64,000 nt of DNA from Megascapheus bottae (Eukaryota > Chordata > Mammalia > Rodentia > Geomyidae): positions 2,852,001 through 2,916,000 of the forward strand of contig JANJXV010000099.1 in assembly GCA_024803745.1 (NCBI GenBank). Direction: 5' to 3'. This document shows positions 23,851-36,410 of the stretch, one piece after another. Under the pieces are notes generated by a model, which saw only the letters and a program-made list of their open reading frames with translations, had not been told where the DNA came from and ran no database searches. Numbering within the stretch: position 1 is the first letter of the stretch; the number at the start of each line of letters is the position of its first letter. Position numbers and translations under genes: made by a program.

Positions 23851-24412
23851 TTGAAAATGGGAGCAAGATTACTACTAAATACGATTATAGTTTTTCAGAT
23901 ATAACCAACCTAGACCTCTGTCGCTGGCAGACACTAGATGTTCACAAGTTTTGATTGGTATTATCACTCTTTCTTTTTGTGCACTTACAGACCAGCCTAA
24001 TACAACCACTGATAAGCGATTTATACCCAAAACAATAAGCCTCTCAATCCAATCTCTATTGTCTTTAAGTCCCTCTGAGCCTAGAGAATAATTAACCACC
24101 TACATATACAATATTGCTCAACAGCCATCAAGTGTAGATCCGTGCAGTATAAGGGTTGAAAGACGAGCAGAGGTCCAGAGATAGAAAAAAAGAATGAGAG
24201 ACGTCAGGGGAGGTGCAAGAGGATTAACGTAGGAGTGTAAGAATATTGTAGTAATGAAGAAAAGTTATAGCATAAGGATAACTGACATAAGTTGGTAAGT
24301 AGGTAGCATATTTGAGTACAAAGTTTGGAAAGTATTAGAATAAACCTTATGTGTTGCTGCACGACTAGCTCTTAGCCCAACCAGTGGCCTCACAGTGGAC
24401 CATGGGATGGAT

Positions 24413-25780
24413 CTGTTTTTCTTGTCTACGTTGAGGGAAAGGGGTATTTCACAAGATGCAGAAGCGAAGATTTCAGAAGCAAATGCTGTGAGTGAATTAG
24501 CTCGTAAAAAGCATTTTTATTTTCTTTTATCTTTCTGCCAGTCTTGGGGCTTGAATTCAGGGCCTGAGCACTGTCCTCAGGTTTTCTCAAGTCTAGCCCT
24601 CTGCCACTTGAGCCACAGTGCCACATCTAGATTTTCTATCTATGTGGTACTGAGCAATCAAACCAGATCTTCATGGATGCTAGGCAAGCACTCTACCACT
24701 ATGCCAAACTCTCAACCCTGACATAGTAATTATAAAGTCATCATCATCATCATCATATCCAAATATACTTTCTCCTACAAAGAATGAACACTTAACTGTG
24801 TCTAATGCTTTTTTTTAATTTCACTAATTCTTCTGTGTTTTTCCCTCTTGCATTTTTTACACATGACAGCAAAGCTAATCATCAGGAAAAAATTGATTAG
24901 GATACAGAAACCTAATAATATCCTAGTAGATTGACGTCAAAAATATGTGCAAGATGCCCTGTGTGTTTGACCTAGTGGGAGAGTCCTTGGCTACCAAGCA
25001 GTAAGCCTCAGGTTTGATTCCTCATTACCACATACATAGAAAACGCTGCAAGTGGTGCTGTGGCTCGGTGGGACAGCTAAAGCCTAAAGAAAGCCCAAGA
25101 ACAATGTTCACACTCTGAGGTCAAGTCCCAAGACTAGCAAAAACAAAAATAATTCGACAAGGGGCAAAATGCAGGCAGAGAAGGCACTGTGAAGCAAATG
25201 TTTTGTAAAGGATGAGGGCAATATTGACCCTTAAGTTTGGATCTTACCTAAGAAGGGCTCCTTGAGCCTGAGACCAGACTGGTAGTTGGGCCTAGTGGAA
25301 GACATTGGGATTGGACAAATAAGGTGTGCTGTATACTACATCCACATGTATATTGTGAGACTGGAGGAGAGATTCAGCCTCCAGTATGTCTTTGGTGAGG
25401 TCTTTTGTGAGCAAGGATCTTTGGTCAATGGGCCCTGAAAGGTGACCCTGCCTCCCTCACAATGGAACAGAATATGGAACCCTGGTAACCAAGCCACTGT
25501 AACTAACAACCAGCTCAAGCCAGCTCACTTGGCCTGTGGCTCAGGAGGAAGAATGATGTTGCTGTGCTGTTGCCAAAGGTCAGGAAACTCGAGTCTCAGG
25601 CATGGAAGTTGTGGATGTATTACTCGAAGATGTACATGCTAGATCATTGCCAAGCCACAAATCCAGTATAACAGAACTTTCTCTAAGAAGAAGGCCAGGA
25701 AAATCCAGGGCAACCAGATGAGGTAAATTTCTAAGAAGAAATGTATTTGACCCCATCATCCTCCACACACACTACATCTT
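24413..25780 (+). repeat. Non-L1 segment of unit 2
   Basis: Same order as unit 1: inverted IDL-Geo SINE (about 24,535-24,717), short (ATC)n (24,738-24,756), + strand IDL-Geo SINE (about 24,965-25,150), and exon-1-like block (25,556-25,722). Confidence 0.9.
25556..25722 (+). pseudogene. RalGDS-like exon 1, unit 2 copy
   Basis: Same reading as in unit 1 (MLLCCCQRSGNSS) with an additional ATG immediately upstream and Leu to Ile near the end (CGCITRRCTC). TGA ends at 25,642 and the GATGAG/GTAAAT donor is kept. Confidence 0.48.
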
Positions 25781-26197
25781 TCTTTTTTTTTCATTTTTTT
25801 ATTGTAATTAGTAAAAGGGTTAGATGATATTTGCCAGATAGAAGGTGCATTAATTCACATACATTGATACCCTTTCACATGTCTTGGTACCCATTTCCCT
25901 CCAACCCCACACCCCCCACCCGTCTTCGTTTTCCCCCCTTCCCTATCAAATTTCAAATATCCAAATACAAATAAATTCAATATATCAGATAACAAAGTGA
26001 GATACTATAACAATATGGGATAACCAAGGGACAGCAAGCGAGATGAGAGACAACATAGTACATTAAGGACAACAATCATTCATTATATGGCTTTTGTGTC
26101 AATATCCTGGAGGTCCTTTCAATTAGCTTCACATTAAATGGCCTTATATATGGCCTTTTGCTCTATTGCCAATCTCTGCTAGTAGAGCCCAAGGTTT

Positions 26198-29100
26198 CTA
26201 ATGATTATGACGAATGAGGGAAACCACTGAGCCTAAGTTCCTTTGAGTCTGGCTTACTTCACTTAATATGATTTGTTCTAAGTCTTTCCATTTCCTAACA
26301 AATGGGGCGATGTCATTCTTTCTGACAGCAGCATAGAATTCCATTGTGTACAAATACCACAACTTGTTGATCCACTCATCAACTGAGGGACATCTGGGTT
26401 GGTTCCATATCTTTGCTATGGTGAATAGTGCTGCAATGAACATTGTTGTGCTAGTGGGTTTAGTAGGCCCTTGTTTCTGGATTGTTGGGTAAATGCCAAG
26501 TACTGGAATTGCTGGGTCATAGGGGAGTTGTATGTTTAGCGTTTTGAGGCACTGCCGCACTGCTTTCCATAGTGGTTGAACGAGTTTGCACTCCCACCAA
26601 CAGTGTAGTAGTGATCCCTCCTGACCACATCCCCTCCAGCACCTGTTGTCATTCGTTTTCCTGATCCTGGCCATTCTAACTGGAGTTAGGTGGAATCTTA
26701 GACTTGTTTTGATTTGCATTTCTTTTATGACCAGAGATGTTGAGCATTTCTTCATGTGTCTATAGGCCATTTTTGTTTCTTCTTCAGAGAAGACTCTCTT
26801 TAAGTCTTTGGCCCATTTTGTAATGGGATGGGTGTTACTTTGGAGGTTAGTTTTGGAGTGATTCAATTTTTTGAGTTGTTGATATATTTTAGATATGAGG
26901 CCTTGTTCCGTTGTTTGGGTGGTGAAGATCTTCTCCCACTCTGTATTCTTCCTGAGTAGTTTATTAGCTATATCCGTTGCCATACAAAAGCTCTGCAGTT
27001 TAATGCAGTCCCACTTATCCAGCCTTTCTCTGATTTGTTGTGATTCTTGGTCCTTATTAAGAAAGTTTCGACCTTTGCCAAGGAGGCCTAGTGTATCTCC
27101 TATTCCTTCCTGTAAACTTTTCAGTGTGTCAGCTTTTACCTCCACGTCTTTGATCCATTTGGAGTTAATTCTAGTGCAAGGTGACAAAGAAGGATCCAAC
27201 TTTAGTTTTCTGCAGGTGTTTAACCAGTTCTGCCAGCACAACTTGTTGAAGAGGCTATCTTTCTGCCATTCTATTTTTTTGGCTCCCTGGTCAAAGATTA
27301 GGTGGCCATAGGTCTGTGGTTTAATATCTGGGTCCGCAGTTCTACTCCATTGGACTTCAGGCCTGTTCTTGTGCCAGTACCAAGCTGTTTTGAGAATTAT
27401 AGCTCTGTAATAGAGCCTTAAGTGTGGAATTGAAATTCCTCCAGCGCTGTTCTTTCTGCTAAGAAGTGTTTTTGCTATACGGGGTCTTTTATTATTCCAT
27501 ATGAAATTTTGAATTGCCTCTTCTATGTCTTTAAAGAATGACATTGGGATGTTGATGGGTATTGCATTGAATTTGTAGATAGCCCTTGGCAAGATTGTCA
27601 TTTTCACAATGTTGATTCTTCCAATCCAGGAGCATGGGAGGTTTTTCCATTTCCTTAGTTCTGCTTTAATTTCCTTTTTTAGGGTTTTAAAGTTTTCATC
27701 TAAACGGTCCTTTACATTCTTAGTTAAGCTAATTGCTAGGTACTTTATTTTCTTTGAGGCTATTGTGAAAGGATTTTCTTTCCTGATTATTGCCTCGTTC
27801 CTCTCAGTGTTGGCGTAAAGTAAGGCAGTTGATTTGTGAGGGTTTTTTTTATGGCCTGCTACCCTTCCAAAGCTTTGAATCAGCTCAAGGAGCTTGGGAG
27901 TAGAGTCTATAGGATTCTTTAAATACAGAATCATGTCATCTGCAAAGAGGGATAGTTTTATTTCCTCTTTCCCTACTTGGATCCCCTTTATGCTTGCTTC
28001 TTGCCATATTGCACTGCCTAGGAATTCTAGTACTATGTTAAAAAGGAGTGGAGAGAGCGGGCATCCTTGTCTCGTTCCTGATTTTAGAGGGAATGGCTTT
28101 AGATTTTCACCATTAAGTATAATAGTAGCAGTGGGTTTCTCATACACAGCCTTTATTACATTGAGAAATGTTCCATGGATTCCTAGTTTCTCCACATCTT
28201 TTAACATAAAGGGGTTTTGGATCTTGTCAAATGCCTTTTCCGCATCTATTGAGACAATCATGTGATTTTATCCCTGCTCCTGTTGATGTGTTGAATTATA
28301 TTAATTGATTTGTGTATGTTGAACCAGCTTTGCCTCCCTGTGATGAATCCAGTTTGATCATAGTGTATATTTTTTTTGATGAGTTGTTGTAGACGGTTGG
28401 CCAGTATTTTGTTGAGAAGTTTTGCATCGATGTTCATCAAAAAATGGGTCTATAGATCTCTTTCTTTGATGAATCTCTGTCTGGTTTGGGGATGAGGGAT
28501 ATGCTGGCTTCACAGAATCAGTTTGGTAAAGAACCTTCATTTTCAATTTCGTTGAAGAGCTTGAGGAGTATTGGTGTGAGCTCTGCTTTGAAGACCTTAT
28601 AGAATTCAGCTGTGAATCCATCTGGCCCTGGGCTCTTTTTAAGTGGAAGTTGTCTAATTTCCATTTCTATTTCAGAGCTTGAAATAGGCCTGTTGAGTTG
28701 GGTTAGCTCTTCTTGGTTCAGTGTGTGTATGTTAATATTGTCTAGGAATTCATCCATTTCTTCTAGATTCTCAAATTTGTTGGCGTAAAGGTTTGAGAAG
28801 TATTCCCTCATGATATTCTGGATCTTGGTAATTTCTGTCGTGATATTACCATTTTCATCTGCAATTTTGTTTATTTCGATATGCTCTCTTCTTTTTTTGG
28901 TAAGATTTGCTAAGGGCTTGTCAATTTTGTTAATTCTTTCAAGAACCAACTCCTTGTTTTGTTGATTCTTTCTATAGTTTTTTTTATTCGAAATCATTTA
29001 ATTCTGCTTTGATTTTAATAATTTGCTTTCTCCTAATGGGTTTAGGGCTGGTTTGTTGCTCTTTTTCCAGGAGGTTAAGGTGAGACATTACCTAGTTGGT

Positions 29101-30020
29101 TTGCCATTTTTCCAACTTGCTGTTGTAGGCACTCCACGCTATAAATTTTCCTCTGAGTACTGCCTTTGTTGTGTCCCTAAGGAGTTGATATTTGTGTGCT
29201 CCTTATTGTTAAATTTCATAAACAGTTGGATATCTGTTCTGATCTCTTCGATTACCCATTATTTTTGATTCAACAATGTGTGGTTTGGTCTCCATGATTT
29301 ACAGGGTTTTCTTTGGTGGAGATGTGTGTTCAGCTCCAATTTGATGCCTTTATGGTCTGAGAGTGTGCATGGAATAATTTCAGTGTTTCTGAATCTGTCC
29401 AGGTTTGCTTTATGGCCTAAGATGTGGTCTATTTTGGAAAATGTTCCATGTGCTGCTGAGAAAAACGTATATTGTGGTGTTACTGGGTGGAATATTCTGC
29501 AGATGTCTGTTAGATCTAGTTGGTCTATATAGTTGTTCATTTCTAAGGTTTCTCTGTTGAGTTTTTGCCTTGTTGATCTGTCCATAGGTGAGAGTGGTGT
29601 GTTAAACTCACCAACAATCACTGTGTTTCGATCTATGTATGGTTTCAGTGTAAGTAAAGTTTGCTTGATGAAGTTTGGAGCTCCGGGATTGGGTGTGTAA
29701 ATATTTAGGATTGTTATGTCTTCCGGGAGGAAAGATCCCTTTAGTAGTATGTAGTAACCTTCTTTGTCTTTTCTTACTAATTTTAGTTTGAAGTCTATTG
29801 TATCTGATATGAGGATGGCAACTCTAGCCTGTTTATGGGGGCAGTTAGCTTGATAGAGTTTATTCCAACCTCTCACTTTCAAAAGATGATTGTTTTGGGG
29901 TAAGATGTGTCTCTTGAAGTCAGCAGAACGATGGCTCTTGCTTTCTGATCCAACTAGACAACCTATGCCGTTTAATTGGAGAGTTAAGTCCACTGATATT
30001 GAGAGTTAGGATTGAGAGAT
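26198..30020 (-). pseudogene. L1 ORF2, copy 3
   Basis: Carries the shared lesions (TGA after SFC, GEFN, TGA after SLPN, one-base frameshift before [11 protein letters not shown]) plus a private TAA near 29,259 (Gln codon of NQKQW). It keeps QETHL in the endonuclease. The 687-codon RT and C-terminal frame (28,261-26,198) is open with FADD intact. Private substitutions include KKNPHKS for KINPHKS and [10 protein letters not shown] near the thumb. Confidence 0.9.
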
Positions 30021-30087
30021 ATTTATTAGTTCCTACCATTTTTAAAAGCTTTTAGTAGGGCCTGTGTCTTGACAGTTCTTGTGGTCC

Positions 30088-31271
30088 TTAGATGGTATGC
30101 TGTTTAGGTGCCTTTTCTTTCACTATATTGCATTTATTTTGGTTTTCTATGTATAGAGCATCTTTGAGAATTCTCTGTAGTGTTGGTTTTGTTTCGACAT
30201 ATTGTTGCAGCTTTTCCCTGGAATGGAATGTTTTTATTTTTCCCTCAGTTATGAATGAGAGCTTAGCTGGCTACAGTATTCTTGGTTGGTAGTTATTTGA
30301 TATAAGGGCATGACATATATGCTTCCAGTCACTTCGTGCTTGCATGGTCTCTGCTGAGAAATCTGGGGTTATTCTGATTGGTTTGCCTTTGTAGGTTACT
30401 GATCCCTTTTCCCTGGCTGCCTTTAGGATCGTTCCTTTCGTTTCTATTGATCCAGTTCGGATCACAATGTGGCGATGGGATGTTCTTTTCTGGTCAGGTC
30501 TGTTTGGGGTTCTAAAAGCTTCTCTTATGTGGATGGGCCTGCACTTCTGGATATTTGGGAAATTCTCTCAGATGATTCCCTGAAGTATATTTCCAATACC
30601 ATTGACCTCTTTCTCCACGCCCTCCTCAATACCAACTAGCCTTAAATTAGGCTTCCTAATTGTATCTTGGACCTCCTGAAGCGCTCTCTCATATTTCCTA
30701 GATTTGGATTGACTCATTTTCTGTTCTTTATAATACCTAAATTATCTTCAGCCACGGAAATTCTCTCCTCTGCAATGTCTAACCTGCTATCAAAGCTATC
30801 TACTTTATTTTTCATCTCCCTTGCTTCTAATTGCTCACTTTTGATGCCTTGCATCCCTTGTTTTAGATCATGTATGGATTTCTTTATCTCCTTGATTTCC
30901 TTTTGAGTGGTTAGCTCAGTAGCTTTATTTTCTTTGGACATTTGCTGGAGTTTGGTCACGTTTTTATTTGTGGATTCTTTGAATTCATCCATCTTTCTTT
31001 GAAAAACCTTTATTATGGCCTCCTTTATGGCTTCTTCTTTTTCACTTATCACCTTGTTTTTGCTTTCCTCTTGTTCAGGTATGGCTTCCTCCATTATCTC
31101 TTTCTTTATATTTTCACATTTTTCATTAATGATGTTTATCAATTGCATTTGTGTAGCAATTGGAAGACTCTCCTCTAGGTTTGCCAGTGACTGTTCCATT
31201 GTCTGTTTACATTGGGTGGGGGATGTTGTTTCTTGATTTGACATTTTTCTTGAGTTTCTTGTTCTGCCCAT
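30088..31271 (-). pseudogene. L1 ORF1, copy 3
   Basis: N-terminal frame as in other copies (31,271-30,714) with the shared 4-base deletion. The C-terminal half has private changes near 30,520-30,570 (Gln for Glu before NFPNIQK, Cys for Gly in the KGRP motif, IREAF retained). It ends at the same TAG (30,271). Confidence 0.88.
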
Positions 31272-31459
31272 TTGAAAATGGGAGCAAGATTACTACTAAA
31301 TACGATTATAGTTTTTCAGATATAACCAACCTAGACCTCTGTAGCTGGCAGACACTAGATGTTCACAAGTTTTGATTGGTATTATCACTCTTTCTTTTTG
31401 TGCACTTACAGACCAGCCTAATACAACCACTGATAAGCGATTTATACCCAAAGCAATAA

Positions 31460-32109
31460 GTCTAGAAAAAACAAAAAAAATTCAACAAGGGGCAAAAAGC
31501 AGGCAGAGAAGGCACTGTGAAGCAAATGTTTTGTAAAGGATGGGGGCAATATTGACCCTTAAGTCTGGATATTACCTAAGAAAGGCTCCTTGAGCCTGAG
31601 ACCAGACTGGTAGTTGGGCCTAGTGGAAGACATTGGGATTGGACAAATAAGGTGTGCTGTTTACTACATCCACATGTATATTGTGATATTGGAGGAGAGA
31701 TTCAGTCTCCAGTATGTCTTTGGTGAGGTCTTTTGTGAACAAGGATCTTTGGTCATTGGGCCCTGAAAGGTGACCATGCCTCCCTCACAATGGAACAGAA
31801 TATGGAACCCTGGTAACCAAGCCACTGTAACTAACAACCAGCTCAAGCCAGCTCACTTGGCCTGTGGGTCAGGAGGAAGAAAGATATTGCTGTGCTGTTG
31901 CCAAAGGTCAGGAAACTCGAGTCTCAGGCATGGAAGTTGTGGATGTCTTACTCGAAGATGTACATGCTAGATCATTGCCAAGCCACAAATCCAGTATAAC
32001 AGAACTTTCTCTAAGAAGAAGGCCAGGAAAATCCAGGGCAACCAGATGAGGTAAATTTCTAAGAAGAAATGTATTTGAACCCATCATCCTCCCTACACAC
32101 TACAACTTT
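31460..32109 (+). repeat. Truncated non-L1 segment of unit 3
   Basis: Begins inside the A-rich tail of the second IDL-Geo SINE (tctagaaaaaacaaaa) and continues through the exon-1-like block to the L1 poly-T at 32,110. The two deletion endpoints share only a few bases (aag-ct), consistent with end joining. Confidence 0.9.
31884..32050 (+). pseudogene. RalGDS-like exon 1, unit 3, start lost
   Basis: The start ATG is ATA at 31,884-31,886, so this copy lacks the initiation codon present in the others. The rest of the block and its donor are as in unit 1. Confidence 0.48.
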
Positions 32110-32522
32110 CTTTTTTTTTCAGTTTTTTATTGTAATTAGTAAAAGGGTTAGATGATATTTGCCAGATAGAAGGTGCATTAATTCACATACATTGATACCC
32201 TTTCACATGTCTTGGTACCCATTTCCCTCCAACCCCACACCCCTCACCCGTCTTGGTTTTCCCCCCTTCCCTATCAAATTTCAAATATCCAAATACAAAT
32301 AAATTCAATATATCAGATAAAGTGAGATACTATACCAATATGGGATAACCAAGGGACAGCAAACGAGATGAGAGACAACATAGTACATTAAGGACAACAA
32401 TCATTCATTATATGGCTTTTGTGTCAATATCCTGGAGGTCCTTTCAATTAGCTTCACATTATGTGGCCTTATATATGGCCTTTTGCTCTATTGACAATCT
32501 CTGTTAGTAGAGCCCAAGGTTT

Positions 32523-35500
32523 CTACTGATTATGACGAATGAGGGAAATCACTGAGCCTAAGTTCCTTTGAGTCTGGCTTACTTCACTTAATATGATTTG
32601 TTCTAAGTCTTTCCATTTCCTAACAAATGGGGCGATGTCATTCTTTCTGACAGCAGCATAGAATTCCATTGTGTACAAATACCACAACTTGTTGATCCAC
32701 TCATCAACTGAGGGACATCTTGGTTGGTTCCATATCTTTGCTATGGTGAATAGTGCTGCAATGAACATTGTTGTGCTAGTGGGTTTAGTATGCCCTTGTT
32801 TCTGGATTGTTGGGTAAATGCCAAGTAGTGGAATTGGTGGGCCATAGGGGAGTTGTATGTTTAGCGTTTTGAGGCACTGCCGCACTGCTTTCCATAGTGG
32901 TTGAACGAGTTTGCACTCTCATCAACAGTGTAGTACTGATCCCTCCTGGCCACATCGCCTCCAGCATCTGTTGTCATTCATTTTCCTGATCCTGGCCATT
33001 CTAACTGGAGTGAGGTGGAATCTTGGAGTTGTTTTGATTTGCATTTCTTTTATGACCAGAGATGTTGAGCATTTCTTCATGTGTCTATAGGTAATTTTGT
33101 TTCTTCTTCAGAGAAGACTCTCTTAAGTCTTTGGCCCATTTTTAATGGGATGGGTGTTACTTTGGAGGTTAGTTTTGGAGTGATTCAATTTTTTGAGTTG
33201 TTGATATATTTTAGATATGAGGCCTTTGTCCGTTGTTTGGGTGGTGAAGATCTTCTCCCACTCTGTAGGCTTCCTGATTAGTTTACTAGCTATATCCGTT
33301 GCCATACAAAAGCTCTGCAGTTTAATGCAGTCCCACTTATCCAGCCTTTCTCTGATTTGTTGTGATTCTTGGTCCTTATTAAGAAAGTTTCGACCTTTGC
33401 CAAGGAGGCCTAGTGTATCTCCTATTCCTTCCTGTAAACTTTTCAGTGTGTCAGCTTTTACCTCCACGTCTTTGATCCATTTGGAGTTAATTCTAGTGCA
33501 AGGTGACAAAGAAGGATCCAACTTTAGTTTTCTGCAGGTGTTTAACCAGTTCTGCCTGCACAACTTGTTGAAGAGGCTATCTTTCTTCCATTCTATTTTT
33601 TTGGCTCCCTGGTCAAAGATTAGGTGGCCATAGGTCTGTGGTTTAATATCTGGGTCCGCAGTTCTACTCCATTGGACTTCAGGCCTGTTCTTGTGCCAGT
33701 ACCAAGCTGTTTTGAGAATTATAGCTCTGTAATAGAGCCGTAAGTGTGGAATTGAAATTCCTCCAGCGCTGTTCTTTCTGCTAAGAAGTGTTTTTGCTAT
33801 ACGGGGTCTTTTATTATTCCATATGAAATTTTGAATTGCCTCTTCTATGTCTTTAAAGAATGACATTGGGATGTTGATGGGTATTACATTGAATTTGTAG
33901 ATAGCCCTTGGCAAGATTGTCATTTTCACAACGTTGATTCTTCCAATCCAGGAGCATGGGAGGTTTTTCCATTTCCTTAGTTCTGCTTTAATTTCCTTTT
34001 TTAGGGTTTTAAAGTTTTCATCTAAACGGTCCTTTACGTTCTTAGTTAAGCTAATTGCTAGGTACTTTATTTTCTTTGAGCCTATTGTGAAAGGATTTTC
34101 TTTCCTGATTATTGCCTCGTTCCTCTCAGTGTTGGCGTAAAGTAAGGCAGTTGATTTGTGAGGGTTGATTTTATGGCCTGCTACCCTTCCAAAGCTTTGA
34201 ATCAGCTCATGGAGCTTGGGAGTAGAGTCTATAGGATTCTTTAAATACAGAATCATGTCATCTGCTAAGAGGGATAGTTTTATTTCCTATTTCCCTACTT
34301 GGATCCCCTTTATGCTTGCTTCTTGCCATATTGCACTGCCTAGGAATTCTAGTACTATGTTAAAAAGGAGTGGAGAGAGTGGGCATCCTTGTCTCGTTCC
34401 TGATTTTAGAGGGAATGGCTTTAGATTTTCACCATTAAGTATAATACTAGCAGTGGGTTTCTCATACACAGCCTTTATTACATTGAGAAATGTTCCATGG
34501 ATTCCTAGTTTCTCCACATCTTTTAACATAAAGGGGTTTTGGATCTTGTCAAATGCCTTTTCCGCATCTATTGAGACAATCATGTGATTTTATCCCTGCT
34601 CCTGTTGATGTGTTGAATTATATTAATTGATTTGTGTATGTTGAACCAGCTTTGCCTCCCTGTGATGAATCCAGTTTGATCATAGTGTATATTTTTTTGA
34701 TGAGTTGTTGTAGACGGTTGGCCAGTATTTTGTTGAGAAGTTTTGCATCGATGTTCATCAAAGAAATGGGTCTATAGATCTCTTTCTTTGATGAATCTCT
34801 GTGTGGTTTGGGCATGAGGGATATACTGGCTTCACAGAATCAGTTTAGTAAAGAACCTTCATTTTCAATTTCGTTGAAGAGCTTGAGGAGTATTGGTGTG
34901 AGCTCTGCTTTGAAGACCTTATAGAATTCAGCTGTGAATCCATCCTGCCCTGGGCTCTTTTTAAGTGGAAGTTGTCTAATTTCCATTTCTATTTCAGAGC
35001 TTGAAATAGGCCTGTTGAGTTGGGTTAGCTCTTCTTGGTTCAGTGTGTGTATGTTAATATTGTCTAGGAATTCATCCATTTCTTCTAGATTCTCAAATTT
35101 GTTGGCGTAAAGGTTTGAGAAGTATTCCCTCATGATATTCTGGATCTTGGTAATTTCTGTCGTGATATTACCATTATCATCTGCAATTTTGTTTATTTCG
35201 ATATGCTCTCTTCTTTTTTTGTTAAGATTTGCTAAGGGCTTGTTAATTTTGTTAATTCTTTCAAGAACCAACTCCTTGTTTTGTTGATTCTTTCTATAGT
35301 TTTTCTTTATTCGAAATCATTTAATTCTGCTTTGATTTTAATAATTTGCTTTCTCCTAATGGGTTTAGGGTTGCTTTGTTGCTCTTTTTCCAGGAGGTTA
35401 AGGTGAGACATTAACTAGTTGGTTTGCCATTTTTCCAACTTGCTGTTGTAGGCACTCCGCGCTATAAATTTTCCTCTGAGTACTGCCTTTGTTGTGTCCC

Positions 35501-36345
35501 TAAGGAGTTGATATTTGTGTGCTCCTTATTGTTAAATTTCATAAACAGTTGGATATCTGTTCTGATCTCTTCGATTACCCATTGTTTTTGATTCAACAAT
35601 GTGTGGTTCAGTCTCCATGAGTTACAGGGTTTTCTTTGGTGGAGATGTGTGTTCAGCTCCAATTTGATGCCTTTATGGTCTGAGAGTGTGCATGGAATAA
35701 TTTCAGTGTTTCTGAATCTGTCCAGGTTTGCTTTATGGCCTAAGATGTGGTCTATTTTGGAAAATGTTCCATGTGCTGCTGAGAAAAACGTATATTGTGG
35801 TGTTACTGGGTGGAATATTCTGCAGATGTCTGTTAGATCTAGTTGGTCTATATAGTTGTTCAGTTCTAAGGTTTCTCTGTTGAGTTTTTGCCCTGTTGAT
35901 CTGTCCATAGGTGAGAGTGGTGTGTTAAACTCACCAACAATCACTGTATTTCGATCTATGTATGGTTTCAGTGTAAGTAAAGTTTGCTTGATGAAGTTTG
36001 GAGCTCCGGGATTGGGTGTGTAAATATTTAGGATTGTTATGTCTTCCGGGAGGAAAGATCCCTTTAGTAGTATGTAGTAACCTTCTTTGTCTTTTCTTAC
36101 TAATTTTAGTTTGAAGTCTATTGTATCTGATATGAGGATGGCAACTCTAGCCTGTTTATGGGGGCAGTTAGCTTGATAGAGTTTATTCCAACCTCTCACT
36201 TTCAAAAGATGATTGTTTTTGGGTAAGATGTGTCTCTCGAAGTCGGCAGAACGATGGCTCTTGCTTTTTGATCCAACTAGACAACCTATGCCGTTTAATT
36301 GGAGAGTTAAGTCCATTGATATTGAGAGTTAGGATTGAGAGATAT
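32523..36345 (-). pseudogene. L1 ORF2, copy 4
   Basis: Shared lesions as in other copies, except that the endonuclease TGA after SFC is CGA here (TGCCGA). GEFN is retained. Private damage: a TAG in VGKEEIK near 34,289; Phe to Leu in the catalytic loop (LADD); Pro to Gln in KSPGQDG; a one-base deletion near 33,140 (ccatttttaatgg) that ends the long frame at NGPKT. The last 120 codons read on to 32,523. It has QKQGHTKP like copy 5, while copies 2 and 3 have QGPTKP. Confidence 0.9.
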
Positions 36346-36410
36346 TTATTAGTTCCTACCATTTTTTAAAGCTTTTAGTAGGGCCTGTGTCTTGACAGTT
36401 CTTGTGGTCC

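Larger units (their letters stand above)
18358..24412 (-). mobile_element. L1 copy 2, near full length
   Basis: An L1 of about 6.05 kb running from its 3' end at 18,358 (poly-T on + strand, AATAAA signal at 18,382-18,377) through a 3' UTR of about 400 bp, ORF2 (18,777 to about 22,600), ORF1 (22,667-23,850) and 5' UTR-like sequence to 24,412. Its left edge abuts the non-L1 segment of unit 1 and its right edge the segment of unit 2. No target-site duplication is visible across it, as expected if its 5' edge is a duplication breakpoint. Confidence 0.93.
25781..31459 (-). mobile_element. L1 copy 3, 5' UTR deleted
   Basis: 3' end at about 25,781, ORF2 26,198 to about 30,020, ORF1 30,088-31,271, then only about 190 bp of the 5' UTR-like region before the deletion junction at about 31,460. 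The deletion removes the rest of the 5' UTR and the first 0.7 kb of the non-L1 segment, including both SINEs and the (ATC)n. Confidence 0.92.
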
